Part shown: positions 16,867 to 26,116 of the stretch, piece by piece
Layout of the letters: each line of letters opens with the position of its first letter
How positions within the stretch are numbered: the first letter of the stretch is position 1
Assembly: GCF_024199795.1 (NCBI RefSeq)
Contig: NZ_JANADK010000001.1
Span: 8,370,001-8,434,000, forward strand
Direction: 5' to 3'
Source of the DNA: Bradyrhizobium sp. CCGB01
GTDB lineage: Bacteria > Pseudomonadota > Alphaproteobacteria > Rhizobiales > Xanthobacteraceae
Length of the DNA: 64,000 nucleotides
Notes under the pieces: model-generated
What the model was told of the DNA's origin: nothing
The model's input: the letters and a program-made list of their open reading frames with translations, nothing else
Database searches by the model: none
Made by a program: the position numbers and the translations under genes

Positions 16867-17118
16867 CCCACTCTCCAACGCAAACTGCCGTCACCGCGTG
16901 CGATGCCCGCGCAGCCGCGCGAGGCAAAGCCGCATGGTTACGGAACCACCACTTTTTCGCGTAAGATTTATCGAGAGTTTTAAGTTAAAGGCCTGTTAAG
17001 CCGGGTTACCGCGCTGTTAACAGGCTTAAGCAAGCGTTACCGGGAACTGCGCCGCCATCCTGTGTGTGCGGCACGGCCGGAACTTCAAATCGGCGCTCCC
17101 AGCGCCTAAATTCGCACC

Positions 17119-19182
17119 ATGGTTCACGATTCCACCGACAACCCGGACGACGCACGCGCGCGCAAACCGCCGCGCGCCACGGCGACCGACGCCCCGCCGG
17201 AGAGCCTGGCGCCGCCGGACCTCGATCCCGCCACCACCGCTGGCGAGGACGAGGATGATGCACTGTTGCCTGACATCCTGGAGGAGAGCGGCGCGGTCGG
17301 CGAAGAGCCGCTGGCGACCGGCCATGAGGCGATCGAGCGCGCGGTCCGCCTTGCCCCCACCTCGCCCGGCGTCTATCGCATGCTCAATGCGAATGCCGAC
17401 GTGCTCTATGTCGGCAAGGCCAAGAACATCAAAAAGCGCCTGTCGAACTATGCGCGCCAGAGCGCGCCGCAGCCGGCGCGCATCCTGCGCATGATCGCCG
17501 CCACGGTGACCGTGGAGATCGTCTCGACCAACACCGAGACCGAAGCGCTGCTGCTGGAAGCCAACCTCATCAAGCAGCTGCGGCCGCGCTTCAACGTGCA
17601 GCTCCGCGACGACAAGTCGTTTCCCTACATCCTGATCACCGGCGATCATTGGGCGCCGCAGATCCTGAAGCACCGCGGCGCGCAGACCCGGCCCGGGCGC
17701 TATTTCGGCCCGTTCGCCTCCGCCGGCGCCGTCAACCGCACCATCACCGCCTTGCAGCGCGCGTTCCTGATCCGCTCCTGCACGGACTCCTTCTTCGAGA
17801 GCCGCTCGCGGCCCTGCCTGCTCTACCAGATCCGCCGCTGCGCCGGCCCATGCACCCGTGAGATCGACTTCCCCGGCTATACGACGCTGGTGCGCGAGGC
17901 GACCGACTTCCTCTCCGGCAAGAGCCATGCTGTGAAGCAGGAGCTTGCCGGCGAGATGGAGAAGGCGTCCGGCGAGCTCGAATTCGAGCGCGCGGCGCTC
18001 TACCGCGACCGCCTTGCCGCGTTGTCGGCGATCCAGTCGCAGCAGGGCATCAATCCACGCACGGTGGAAGAAGCCGACGTGTTCGCCATCCATCAGGAGG
18101 GCGGCTTCTCCTGCGTCGAAGTGTTCTTCTTCCGCACCGGACAGAACTGGGGCAACCGCGCCTATTTCCCGCGCGCGGAGAAGACGTTTACGCCGGAGGA
18201 AGTGCTGGGGTCCTTCCTCGCCCAGTTCTACGACGACAAGCCTCCGCCGAAGAACATCCTGCTCTCGCACGAGATCGAGGAGAGCGAGCTGCTCGCCAAT
18301 GCGCTGTCGATCAAGGCCGGCCACAAGATCGAGGTCACGGCGCCCAAGCGCGGCGAGAAGAAGGAGCTGGTCGCCCACGCGCTGACCAATGCGCGCGAAG
18401 CGCTCGGCCGCAAGCTCGCGGACACCGCGACCCAGAGCCGCCTGCTCGACGCCATGGCGACGACGCTGGCCCTGCCCCACGCGCCCAAGCGCATCGAGGT
18501 CTACGACAATAGCCATATCCAGGGCACCAACGCGGTCGGCGCCATGATCGTCGCCGGCCCCGATGGCTTCGTGAAGAACCAGTACCGCAAGTTCAACATC
18601 AAGTCGGAAGGGCTGACCCCGGGCGACGATTACGGCATGATGCGCGAGGTGCTGGAGCGCCGCTTCAAGCGCCTGATCAATCCGCCGGAGGAGAGTGCGG
18701 CCAAGGCCAGGGAGGACGACTTCCCGCAATGGCCGGACCTCGTGATCATCGACGGCGGCCGCGGCCAGCTCAACGCCGTCAGGGAGATCTTTACCAATCT
18801 CGGCCTGACCCAGGTGTCGCTGATGTCGGTCGCCAAGGGACCGGACCGGGATGCCGGCCGCGAAACCCTGTTCATGCCGGAGCGCGAGGCGATCAAGCTG
18901 GAGCCGCGCGATCCGGTGCTCTATTTCATCCAGCGCCTGCGCGACGAGGCCCACCGCTTCGTCATCGGCTCGCACCGCAAGCTGCGCAAGAAGGACATCC
19001 GCGAGGCCGGTTTGCAGGAGATTCCGGGCATCGGCCCGTCACGCAAACGTGCCTTGCTGCATCATTTCGGAACCCTGAAGGAGATCGAGCGGGCCTCGAT
19101 CGCCGATCTCGGCAAGGTTCCGGGGGTAAGTGCGGAGAGCGCCCGCAGGATTTTCGAGTATTTCCATCCCCAACCGGGATGA
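17119..19182 (+). CDS. uvrC: excinuclease ABC subunit C
   Basis: UvrC makes the dual incisions of nucleotide excision repair. The 687-residue protein has a variable acidic N-terminus (1-70) and a GIY-YIG nuclease domain ([20 protein letters not shown], about 84-103). The cysteines [13 protein letters not shown], a UVR segment (about 270-305) and an RNase H-like nuclease domain with [15 protein letters not shown] (about 542-556) follow. The C-terminal helix-hairpin-helix pair contains [13 protein letters not shown]. It heads a co-directional string with pgsA, moaD, moaE and prmB. Confidence 0.96.
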   Translation: MVHDSTDNPDDARARKPPRATATDAPPESLAPPDLDPATTAGEDEDDALLPDILEESGAVGEEPLATGHEAIERAVRLAPTSPGVYRMLNANADVLYVGKAKNIKKRLSNYARQSAPQPARILRMIAATVTVEIVSTNTETEALLLEANLIKQLRPRFNVQLRDDKSFPYILITGDHWAPQILKHRGAQTRPGRYFGPFASAGAVNRTITALQRAFLIRSCTDSFFESRSRPCLLYQIRRCAGPCTREIDFPGYTTLVREATDFLSGKSHAVKQELAGEMEKASGELEFERAALYRDRLAALSAIQSQQGINPRTVEEADVFAIHQEGGFSCVEVFFFRTGQNWGNRAYFPRAEKTFTPEEVLGSFLAQFYDDKPPPKNILLSHEIEESELLANALSIKAGHKIEVTAPKRGEKKELVAHALTNAREALGRKLADTATQSRLLDAMATTLALPHAPKRIEVYDNSHIQGTNAVGAMIVAGPDGFVKNQYRKFNIKSEGLTPGDDYGMMREVLERRFKRLINPPEESAAKAREDDFPQWPDLVIIDGGRGQLNAVREIFTNLGLTQVSLMSVAKGPDRDAGRETLFMPEREAIKLEPRDPVLYFIQRLRDEAHRFVIGSHRKLRKKDIREAGLQEIPGIGPSRKRALLHHFGTLKEIERASIADLGKVPGVSAESARRIFEYFHPQPG

Positions 19183-19279
19183 ACTAAAGGGGGCGGGGTC
19201 ATATGGTCGTCGTCTCCCGCACCCCATGTGTGGGGATGGGACGGTTGACCTTAGGGCACCAGCGGTATTGGTAGGACGG

Positions 19280-19897
19280 ATGAACATCGCCACGACACGA
19301 GGGACGACCAGCCGCGCGATGTCCCTCCCGAACATCCTGACCTATGGCCGGATCGCCGCGATCCCGGTCGTGGTCGGGTGCATCTATGCCCAGTCGATCA
19401 TGGACGGCCCGCTGTGGCTGCGCTGGGTCGCGGTCGCCATTTTCATCGCGGCCGCGGTCACCGACTACCTCGACGGCTATTACGCGCGGATCTGGAATCA
19501 GCAATCGGCATTCGGCCGGATGCTCGATCCGATCGCCGACAAGCTGCTGGTCGCCTCGTGCCTGCTGATGCTGGCCGCCGACGGCATCATCCACGGCTGG
19601 TCGCTGTGGGCCGCCATCGTGATCCTGTGCCGCGAGATCCTGGTCTCGGGCCTGCGCGAATATCTCGCGGCGTTGCGGGTAAGCGTGCCCGTGACCAAGC
19701 TTGCCAAGTGGAAGACGACCGTTCAGCTCATCGCCATCGGCTTCCTGCTGGCTGGCCCGGCCGGCGATGAGGTGCTGCCCTTGGTCTCGATGATCGGACT
19801 GGCGCTGCTGTGGGCCTCGGCCATCCTGACCATGTACACCGGCTACGACTATTTCCGCGCCGGCATCCATCACCTCATCAAGGAGGATGAGGGATGA
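19280..19897 (+). CDS. pgsA: CDP-diacylglycerol--glycerol-3-phosphate 3-phosphatidyltransferase
   Basis: PgsA makes phosphatidylglycerol phosphate in the inner membrane. The CDP-alcohol phosphotransferase signature DGx2ARx8Gx3Dx3D is fully present as DGYYAR ... GRMLDPIAD (about 67-89). Several membrane helices surround it. The ATG at 19280 is used; MSLPNILTYGRI at 19319 is an equally plausible start matching many family members. The stop overlaps moaD by four bases (ATGA), so translation is probably coupled. Confidence 0.93.
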   Translation: MNIATTRGTTSRAMSLPNILTYGRIAAIPVVVGCIYAQSIMDGPLWLRWVAVAIFIAAAVTDYLDGYYARIWNQQSAFGRMLDPIADKLLVASCLLMLAADGIIHGWSLWAAIVILCREILVSGLREYLAALRVSVPVTKLAKWKTTVQLIAIGFLLAGPAGDEVLPLVSMIGLALLWASAILTMYTGYDYFRAGIHHLIKEDEG

Positions 19898-20145
19898 AGG
19901 TGAAGTACTTCGCCTGGGTGCGCGAGCGCGTCGGCAAGGCCGAGGAGACCATCGAGCCGCCCGCGACCGTACGCACCGTCGAGGAGCTGATCGCCTGGCT
20001 GTCCGGCCAGAGCGAGGCCTATGCCTACGCCTTCGAGAAACCGAAGGTGATCCGCACCGCGATCGACCATGCCCACGTCAAACCGGACGCGGTGATCGCG
20101 GGCGCCCGCGAGATCGCGTTCTTCCCGCCGATGACCGGCGGCTAG
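19894..20145 (+). CDS. moaD: molybdopterin synthase sulfur-carrier subunit
   Basis: MoaD is the small ubiquitin-like sulfur donor for molybdopterin synthesis. The 83-residue protein begins MKVKYFAWVRERVG and ends in the required Gly-Gly (FFPPMTGG), where the thiocarboxylate forms. The gene overlaps pgsA and is followed three bases later by moaE, its partner. Confidence 0.95.
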   Translation: MKVKYFAWVRERVGKAEETIEPPATVRTVEELIAWLSGQSEAYAYAFEKPKVIRTAIDHAHVKPDAVIAGAREIAFFPPMTGG

Positions 20146-20148
20146 GCC

Positions 20149-20631
20149 ATGACCTCCCCTGTCACCACCTGCCCCGTCACCATCCGCATCCAGGAAGACG
20201 ATTTCGACATCGCGCGCGAGATCGCGGTCCTGACCGCGAGCCGCACCGACATCGGCGCCGTCGTGAGCTTTTCCGGCATCTGCCGCGGCGACGAGGATAG
20301 CGCCAAGATCGCCGCGCTCACGCTTGAGCATTATCCCGGCATGGCGGAAGAGGAGATCAAGCGCCATGCCGACGAAGCTGTATCGCGCTGGCCGCTGAAC
20401 GGCGTCACCATCATCCACCGTGTGGGGCGGTTCATGCCGGGGCAGAACATCGTGCTGGTGCTGACGGCCTCGCAGCACCGCCAGGCGGCGTTCCAGGCCG
20501 CCGAGTTCCTGATGGATTATCTCAAGACCAACGCGCCGTTCTGGAAAAAGGAAGAGAGCGCCGCCGGCACCGGCTGGGTCGAGGCCCACGCCCGTGACGA
20601 CGAGGCCACCGCACGCTGGACCCGATCCTGA
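20149..20631 (+). CDS. moaE: molybdopterin synthase catalytic subunit
   Basis: MoaE binds precursor Z and inserts the dithiolene sulfurs delivered by MoaD. The 160-residue protein has the conserved GAVVSFSGICRG stretch (about 36-47), EHYPGMAEEEI (about 60-70), and the lysines of the active site in DYLKTNAPFWKKEE (about 123-136). The stop shares one base with the prmB start. Placement beside moaD fits the heterotetrameric synthase. The pathway may serve the molybdenum hydroxylase at the left edge, among others. Confidence 0.95.
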   Translation: MTSPVTTCPVTIRIQEDDFDIAREIAVLTASRTDIGAVVSFSGICRGDEDSAKIAALTLEHYPGMAEEEIKRHADEAVSRWPLNGVTIIHRVGRFMPGQNIVLVLTASQHRQAAFQAAEFLMDYLKTNAPFWKKEESAAGTGWVEAHARDDEATARWTRS

Positions 20632-21590
20632 TGGCAAGAGCATCCAAGAAGACCGTGCGTGGCCGCGCCGCGCCAAAGCTCGCGAAGGTCGGCCGCGGCG
20701 AACTGCTCACGCTGATCGATTTCGTCCGCTATGCGGTGAGCCGCTTCAGTGAGGCGAAGCTCGCCTTCGCCCATGGCACGACCGATCCCGTCGCCGAAGC
20801 CGTGTTCCTGGTCTGCGAAACCCTGCATCTGCATCCCGACCAGTTCGAGATCTTTGCCCATGCCTGCGTCACCACGGCGGAAGGCAAGACCATCCTCGAC
20901 CTCATCCATCAGCGCGTCACCACGCGCAAACCGGCCGCCTATCTCGTCAACAAGATCTACATGCGCGGCCTGCCCTTCTATGTCGACGAGCGCGTCATCG
21001 TTCCGCGCTCCTTCATCGGCGAGCTGCTGGACTCGCATTTCGGCGGCGACGGCGAGGTCGGCTCGCTGATCGACGACCCCACGGCCGTCGAGCGCGTGCT
21101 CGATCTCTGCACGGGCTCGGGGTGCCTGGCGATCCTCGCCGCGCATCATTTCCCGAACGCTGTGATCGACGCCGTCGATATCTCCAAGGGCGCGTTGGAA
21201 GTCGCCACGCGCAATGTCACCGAGCACGGGCTCGATGAACGGATCGCGCTGCACCGGGGCGATCTGTTCGCTCCGCTTGGCGACAACAAATACGATTTGA
21301 TCATCACCAACCCGCCTTACGTCGATGCGGACGGTATGGCGGCGCTGCCGCCGGAGTGCCGCGCCGAGCCGAAGCTTGCCTTCGACGGCGGCGCCGACGG
21401 CCTCGATGTGGTGCGCCGCATCCTGCGCGAGGCGCCCGACCACCTGACGGCGGATGGCGGGCTGATCTGCGAGATCGGCCGCGGCCGCGAACTGGTCGAC
21501 GAGGCCTTCCCGGAACTGCCGCTGCTCTGGCTGGACACCGAGGAGTCCGAGGGCGAGGTGTTCTGGATCGCGGCTGCCGATCTCGGCTGA
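20631..21590 (+). CDS. prmB: 50S ribosomal protein L3 N5-glutamine methyltransferase
   Basis: PrmB methylates a glutamine of ribosomal protein L3. The 319-residue enzyme has the N-terminal helical domain and the pocket segment FIGELLDS (about 125-132). SAM-binding motif LDLCTGSGCLAI lies near 158-169, and the glutamine-binding NPPYVDADGM near 225-234 is the signature that separates PrmB/PrmC from DNA methyltransferases. Absence of a prfA neighbour and the L3-type C-terminus favour PrmB over PrmC. A basic leader of about 20 residues precedes the core. Confidence 0.9.
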   Translation: MARASKKTVRGRAAPKLAKVGRGELLTLIDFVRYAVSRFSEAKLAFAHGTTDPVAEAVFLVCETLHLHPDQFEIFAHACVTTAEGKTILDLIHQRVTTRKPAAYLVNKIYMRGLPFYVDERVIVPRSFIGELLDSHFGGDGEVGSLIDDPTAVERVLDLCTGSGCLAILAAHHFPNAVIDAVDISKGALEVATRNVTEHGLDERIALHRGDLFAPLGDNKYDLIITNPPYVDADGMAALPPECRAEPKLAFDGGADGLDVVRRILREAPDHLTADGGLICEIGRGRELVDEAFPELPLLWLDTEESEGEVFWIAAADLG

Positions 21591-21680
21591 TCCGTCACGG
21601 CACCCCGCTCCGCGCGGAACAAGTCAAATTCCGCCACGTTCATCCCCCGACGAATTTTCTCGCTCTCGGAGGATGCCCGC

Positions 21681-22268
21681 ATGCTCGCGCCATCGGGTGA
21701 ATTGCTGCGCGCCGGCATGGCGCTCAAACTCAACCATCTCAAACGCGCCGCCGGATCCTATCTGCGCGACCGCAGCAATCAGGCCACGGGACGCATGACG
21801 TCCTATGCGGTCGCCGCGGGACTGTTCGCAGTCGCCGGGTTGTTCCTGATCGCCACCTTCTTTGTCGGCCTGATGGCCCTGTATCGTTGGGTCGCGATCG
21901 CTTACGGACAATTCTGGGGCTTCGGTGCCGTCGCGGCCGTGCTCCTGGTGCTGGCCGCGTGCTGCGCCGGCTTGGCTCTGGCCCAGATGAAGCGTCGGGA
22001 CAAGCCGATCGTGCCGCTTGCCAGCCGGATGCGCGTTGCGATCGCCACGCCGCGGATCCCGCGCGGAACGGTCAAGCAGGCCGTGAAGGAGGTCGCGACG
22101 ACGATTCCGCTGGTGCCGCTCGCACCGGGCGAACGCAGCCGTGGCGGCAACGCCCCGTCGGTGCGGACTCACCGGCCCGTGCAACTTGGCCTGATGCTCG
22201 CAGCAGTCGGGCTGCTGGGCTTCACCGCCGCGCGCCGGCGACGGCACGGCCACCGATTGGACGCCTGA
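21681..22268 (+). CDS. membrane protein with phage-holin-superfamily-like N-terminal half
   Basis: The 195-residue protein has two central membrane helices (about 45-68 and 75-100) after an amphipathic N-terminus. A long basic, proline-containing segment and a third hydrophobic helix (about 170-185) end in RRRRHGHRLDA. The first part resembles the putative actinobacterial holin-X/DUF1469 group, which despite the name is mostly chromosomal membrane protein. No function is assigned. It directly precedes the YihY gene with one base between. Confidence 0.65.
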   Translation: MLAPSGELLRAGMALKLNHLKRAAGSYLRDRSNQATGRMTSYAVAAGLFAVAGLFLIATFFVGLMALYRWVAIAYGQFWGFGAVAAVLLVLAACCAGLALAQMKRRDKPIVPLASRMRVAIATPRIPRGTVKQAVKEVATTIPLVPLAPGERSRGGNAPSVRTHRPVQLGLMLAAVGLLGFTAARRRRHGHRLDA

Positions 22269-22269
22269 A

Positions 22270-23400
22270 ATGCGTGCGCGGTCCACCGAGCAGCTCGACA
22301 GTTGGGTGCTGGTCGCCGCCACGGCCGTCTTCGTGCTGACTGCGGAACGCTACTTCCAGGAGTCCGGCGTCATTCGGCCGGGGCCTCCGCAAGACCATCG
22401 CAACAATGAAGCAAGTTCACCGGAGACGAGCCCGGCGGGCGCAGCCGTGCAGCCAGGCCATGGCCGCCGGGCAAAGAGCCCGTTCACAATTCCCTGGGCG
22501 GGCTGGAAGGATATCTTCTGGCGCACCTATCAGCGCATCGACGACGATCGCCTGCTCGCGACCGCGGGCGGCGTCGTCTTCTTCGGGCTGCTCGCGATCT
22601 TTCCCGCCGTGACCGCGCTGGTCTCGTCTTACGGATTGTTCGCCGATCCCTCGACGATCAGCTCCAACCTCCAGACGCTGGCGACGATGCTGCCCGAGGG
22701 CTCGTTCCAGATCGTCGAGGACCAGGTCGCGCGCGTGGTGTCGAACGGCAATGCGACCCTCGGTGTCGCCTTCCTGTCCGGCCTCCTGCTCGCGATCTGG
22801 AGCGCCAATGCCGGCGTGAAATCCATCTTCGACGCCCTCAACGTCGCCTATGAGGAGCGCGAGAAGCGCAGCTTCATCAAGCTGAACCTGGTGTCGCTGG
22901 CCTTCACGGTCGGCGGCATCGCGGCGCTGTTGTTGATGGTGGGCACCGTGGTCGCCTTCCCGCTCGCGCTCGATCATCTCGGCATGGCGCCCGAGAGCAA
23001 GTTGATCGTGGCGCTGGCGCGATGGCCGCTCCTGTTCCTGATCCTGCTCGCGGCGCTCGCGGTCCTCTACCGCTTCGCTCCCAGCCGCGATGCGCCGCGC
23101 TGGCAATGGCTGAGCCTCGGCGCGGTGGCGGCCGCCATCCTCTGGATTGCCGGCTCGGCGCTGTTGTCCTGGTATCTCTCGGCCTTCGCCAATTACAACG
23201 CGACCTATGGCTCGCTCGGTGCGGCGATCGGCCTGATGATGTGGATGTGGATGTCCGCCATCGTCATCATGTTCGGAGCCGAGCTGAACTCGGAAATCGA
23301 GCGGCAGACCCTGCGCGACACGACCACCGGACCGCCCAAGCCGCTCGGCAGCCGCGAGGCCGTCTCGGCCGACACGGTCGGCGCCGCCGCGCCATCTTGA
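22270..23400 (+). CDS. YihY/BrkB-family membrane protein
   Basis: The 376-residue inner-membrane protein has six hydrophobic helices between about residues 95 and 345. Family signatures are visible, such as LATAGGVVFFGLLAIFPAVT (about 96-115) and GSLGAAIGLMMWMWMSAIVI (about 315-334). BrkB/YihY proteins were once called RNase BN in error and are now regarded as membrane proteins of uncertain transport role. The N-terminal 85 residues are hydrophilic after an initial helix. Confidence 0.85.
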   Translation: MRARSTEQLDSWVLVAATAVFVLTAERYFQESGVIRPGPPQDHRNNEASSPETSPAGAAVQPGHGRRAKSPFTIPWAGWKDIFWRTYQRIDDDRLLATAGGVVFFGLLAIFPAVTALVSSYGLFADPSTISSNLQTLATMLPEGSFQIVEDQVARVVSNGNATLGVAFLSGLLLAIWSANAGVKSIFDALNVAYEEREKRSFIKLNLVSLAFTVGGIAALLLMVGTVVAFPLALDHLGMAPESKLIVALARWPLLFLILLAALAVLYRFAPSRDAPRWQWLSLGAVAAAILWIAGSALLSWYLSAFANYNATYGSLGAAIGLMMWMWMSAIVIMFGAELNSEIERQTLRDTTTGPPKPLGSREAVSADTVGAAAPS

Positions 23401-23406
23401 TGGACG

Positions 23407-23435
23407 GCGGTCAGGCCGAACGCCGGCCTGACCGC
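23407..23435. terminator. strong hairpin between convergent genes
   Basis: A 12-bp stem (GCGGTCAGGCCG with CGGCCTGACCGC, loop AACGC) lies seven bases after the YihY stop and 14 bases before the stop of the convergent methyltransferase gene. There is no T-run, so it may only protect the 3' ends. Confidence 0.45.
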
Positions 23436-23448
23436 ATCACGACGAGGA

Positions 23449-24288
23449 TCAGCGCTTGCTGATCACCGCCTCCAGATATTCGCTGTGCACGACGACCGTG
23501 CCGTCGTCGGCATGGTTGAACTCGCCGAGCAGCGTCATGAGATCACGGCGCAGCGCCGCCTGGCCGCTCTCGTCGAGCGCGGCGAACGCCTTCAGCATCG
23601 GCCCGTAATAGGACTTGAAGACGTCGAGCCAGTGCTCCGGCGAGCGATAGCGGAACACGAACATGCGCGGTTCGGCAACGATCTCCGAAGCCTGGCCTCC
23701 GAACATCTCCTCGAGCCGTGCCTGCGTGCCCCACAGCGCGGGTGATTTCACGCCGGCCGGCGGCGGCAAATGCTTGCCGATGGTCTTGAAGAGCTGGCCG
23801 ATAAAACCCTGCGGCGTCCAGTTGGCGAGGCCGATCTTGCCGCCGGACTTGCAGACCCGTGCCAGCTCGGAGGCCGCCTTGTCCTGGTCCGGCGTGAACA
23901 TCACGCCGAAGGTCGAGAGCACGACGTCGTAGCTCGCATCGGCAAACGGCAGCGCTTCGGCGTCCGCCTCGCGAAATTCGACCGTCAGGTGGTCCGCCGC
24001 CGCCCGCTCCTGTCCGCGCTTGAGCAGTGCCGGCACGTAATCGGTGGATGTGACGTCACACCAGCGCCGTGCCGCGGCCAGGGTCGCATTGCCGTTGCCG
24101 GCGGCGACGTCCAGCACCTTGCTGCCGGCGCGCAAATCCAGGGCCTCACAGAGCTGTTCGCCGACGATCTGCAAGGTGGTGCCGACGATCGCATAGTCGC
24201 CGGACGACCAGGCGCCGTGCTGGCGCTGCTTGACGGCGGCAAGATCGGGTTGGGCGGAGGCTGGCTTGAGCGCGGCGGATGTCGACAT
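23449..24288 (-). CDS. class I SAM-dependent methyltransferase
   Basis: The 279-residue protein has the SAM motif I VLDVAAGNGNATLAAA (about 58-73), motif II at EFREADAEALPFAD (about 104-117) and the post-motif DVVLSTFGVMFTPD. The C-terminal half resembles the UbiE/PhcB-like small-molecule methyltransferases with a FRYRSPEHWLDVF segment. The substrate is unknown. The gene is transcribed convergently with the YihY gene and divergently from the winged-helix/TPR regulator. Confidence 0.85.
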   Translation of the reverse strand: MSTSAALKPASAQPDLAAVKQRQHGAWSSGDYAIVGTTLQIVGEQLCEALDLRAGSKVLDVAAGNGNATLAAARRWCDVTSTDYVPALLKRGQERAAADHLTVEFREADAEALPFADASYDVVLSTFGVMFTPDQDKAASELARVCKSGGKIGLANWTPQGFIGQLFKTIGKHLPPPAGVKSPALWGTQARLEEMFGGQASEIVAEPRMFVFRYRSPEHWLDVFKSYYGPMLKAFAALDESGQAALRRDLMTLLGEFNHADDGTVVVHSEYLEAVISKR

Positions 24289-24408
24289 GGCAATCTCCTG
24301 CGGTTGAAAACGCCGGGACGATAGGGCGCATCCGCTGCGCTGGCCTTGAGAGCGACGTTATTTTACGCTGAGAGCACCTTGATTTCCGAACGGTAACCGA
24401 GGGGCGGC

Positions 24409-25971
24409 GTGGCGTTTCAGTTCGAGGATTTCGTGCTTGACCCCGAGCGCCGCGAATTGCGGCGGGCGGAGACGCTCATCGCGCTCGAGCCCCAGGTGTT
24501 CGATCTCCTGATCTACCTCATCCGCAACCGCGAGCGCGTGGTGACGCGGGACAATCTGCTCGATGCGATCTGGAACGGCCGCGTCGTCTCGGAATCGACG
24601 CTGACCAGCCGGATCAACGCCGCGCGGCGCGCGGTTGGCGACAATGGCGAGGAGCAGCGGCTGATCCGCACCATCGCGCGCAAGGGCGTGCGGTTCGTCG
24701 GCGAGACGACCGAATTCTCCGAGGCGGCAACGCCGGCTGCGGCGATCCGGCGCGCCGCCCCGGCACCGGCAGGCTTGCCGCTGCCCGACCGTCCCGCGAT
24801 CGCGGTCCTGCCCTTCACCAATATGAGCGGCGAGGCCGAGCAGGACTATTTTTCCGACGGCATCAGCGAGGACATCATCACCGCGCTGTCGAAGCTGCGC
24901 TGGTTCTTCGTCATCGCGCGCAACTCCTCCTTCATCTACAAGGGCCGCACGGTTCACCTGCGGCAGATCGCCGAGGAGCTCGGCGTGCGCTATGTCGTCG
25001 AGGGCAGCGTCCGCAAGGACGGTGGCCGCGTCCGCATCACCGCGCAGCTCAACGACGTCGCCACCGGCAGCCATCTGTGGGCCGAACGCTACGACCGCGA
25101 GCTCGCCGACGTCTTCGCCGTGCAGGACGGGATCACGGAAGCGATCGTCGCCGCGATCGAGCCGCAGCTCTACGCCGCCGAAAGCTTTCGCGCCCAGCAG
25201 AAGCCGCCGGACAGCATGGACGCCTGGGATCTGCTGATGCGTGCGCTGTCGCATTACTGGCGTGTGACGCGGCAGGATCATGTCGTGGCGCAGGCCCTGC
25301 TCGAGAAGGCCATCGCGCTCGACCCGAACTATGGCAAGGCACTCGGCCTGCTCGGCACCAGCTACATGTTCACGGCGCATATGGGCTGGATGGAGATGGC
25401 CACCGCCATCTCGGCCGCCGAGCGCGCGGCGCGGGCCGCGATCCGCGCCGACGACGAGGATGCCTGGGCGCATAATGCGCTCGGCCATGTCGACCTGTTC
25501 GCGCGGCGGTTCGACGACTCGCTCGCCGAATTCGAGACCGCGCTCCGGCTCAATCCGAATTTTGCGCTGGCACAGGGCTATTATGGCCTGGCGCTGAGCT
25601 ATTGCGGCCGCTGGCGGGACGCCGACGAGGCCGCGCGCCGGGCAATCCGCCTCAGCCCGCGCGACCCCTATGCGCCGGTCTATTTCGGCATCGCCGCCTT
25701 CGCCCGCTTCCTGGGCAGCGACTACGAGGAAGCCATCCGGCTCGCACAGGAGGCGCTGCGCCAGCGCAGCGACTTCGTCGGCGGACATCGGGTGCTGACC
25801 GCAGCCGCCGCGATGGCCGGGCAAACCGAGATCGCCCGCGCGGCCCTGAAGGAGCTCCATCGCGCGCAGCCGAACGTGTCGCTGGCCTGGATCGCCGAGG
25901 TCATGCCGATCAAGCTCGACGCCGACCGCGAGCACTACCTCGAAGGCTTTCGCCGCGCCGGCCTGACCTGA
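24409..25971 (+). CDS. winged-helix / TolB-like / TPR regulator (CadC-type DNA-binding domain)
   Basis: The 520-residue protein begins at a GTG. An OmpR/PhoB-type winged helix (about 1-100) ends in IARKGVRFVGE. Next comes the TolB-like domain AIAVLPFTNMSGEAEQDYFS (about 131-150), with VRYVVEGSVRK and GSHLWAERYDRELADVF, found after many adenylate cyclase-like and CadC-like modules. The C-terminal half consists of tetratricopeptide repeats (about 270-480). There is no cyclase catalytic domain. It is probably a one-component transcription regulator sensing through the TPR part; target genes are unknown. Confidence 0.85.
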   Translation: MAFQFEDFVLDPERRELRRAETLIALEPQVFDLLIYLIRNRERVVTRDNLLDAIWNGRVVSESTLTSRINAARRAVGDNGEEQRLIRTIARKGVRFVGETTEFSEAATPAAAIRRAAPAPAGLPLPDRPAIAVLPFTNMSGEAEQDYFSDGISEDIITALSKLRWFFVIARNSSFIYKGRTVHLRQIAEELGVRYVVEGSVRKDGGRVRITAQLNDVATGSHLWAERYDRELADVFAVQDGITEAIVAAIEPQLYAAESFRAQQKPPDSMDAWDLLMRALSHYWRVTRQDHVVAQALLEKAIALDPNYGKALGLLGTSYMFTAHMGWMEMATAISAAERAARAAIRADDEDAWAHNALGHVDLFARRFDDSLAEFETALRLNPNFALAQGYYGLALSYCGRWRDADEAARRAIRLSPRDPYAPVYFGIAAFARFLGSDYEEAIRLAQEALRQRSDFVGGHRVLTAAAAMAGQTEIARAALKELHRAQPNVSLAWIAEVMPIKLDADREHYLEGFRRAGLT

Positions 25972-26116
25972 GCCGCACGGAGGCCGCTATCCCCTCGAAT
26001 CAACAATGGTGTTAAGCTCGTTTTGCTTTGGGGGAGCATGAGGCGTGACGGGTTCGCACACTGACCCGTGTTTTCCCGGGGTGAGGCAGTCAGCTCTTTG
26101 AGGCGTAACGCGCGGC

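Noticed and set aside
17026..18975. 649-codon minus-strand frame opposite uvrC
   Set aside because: It is an antisense shadow caused by high GC and third-position bias.
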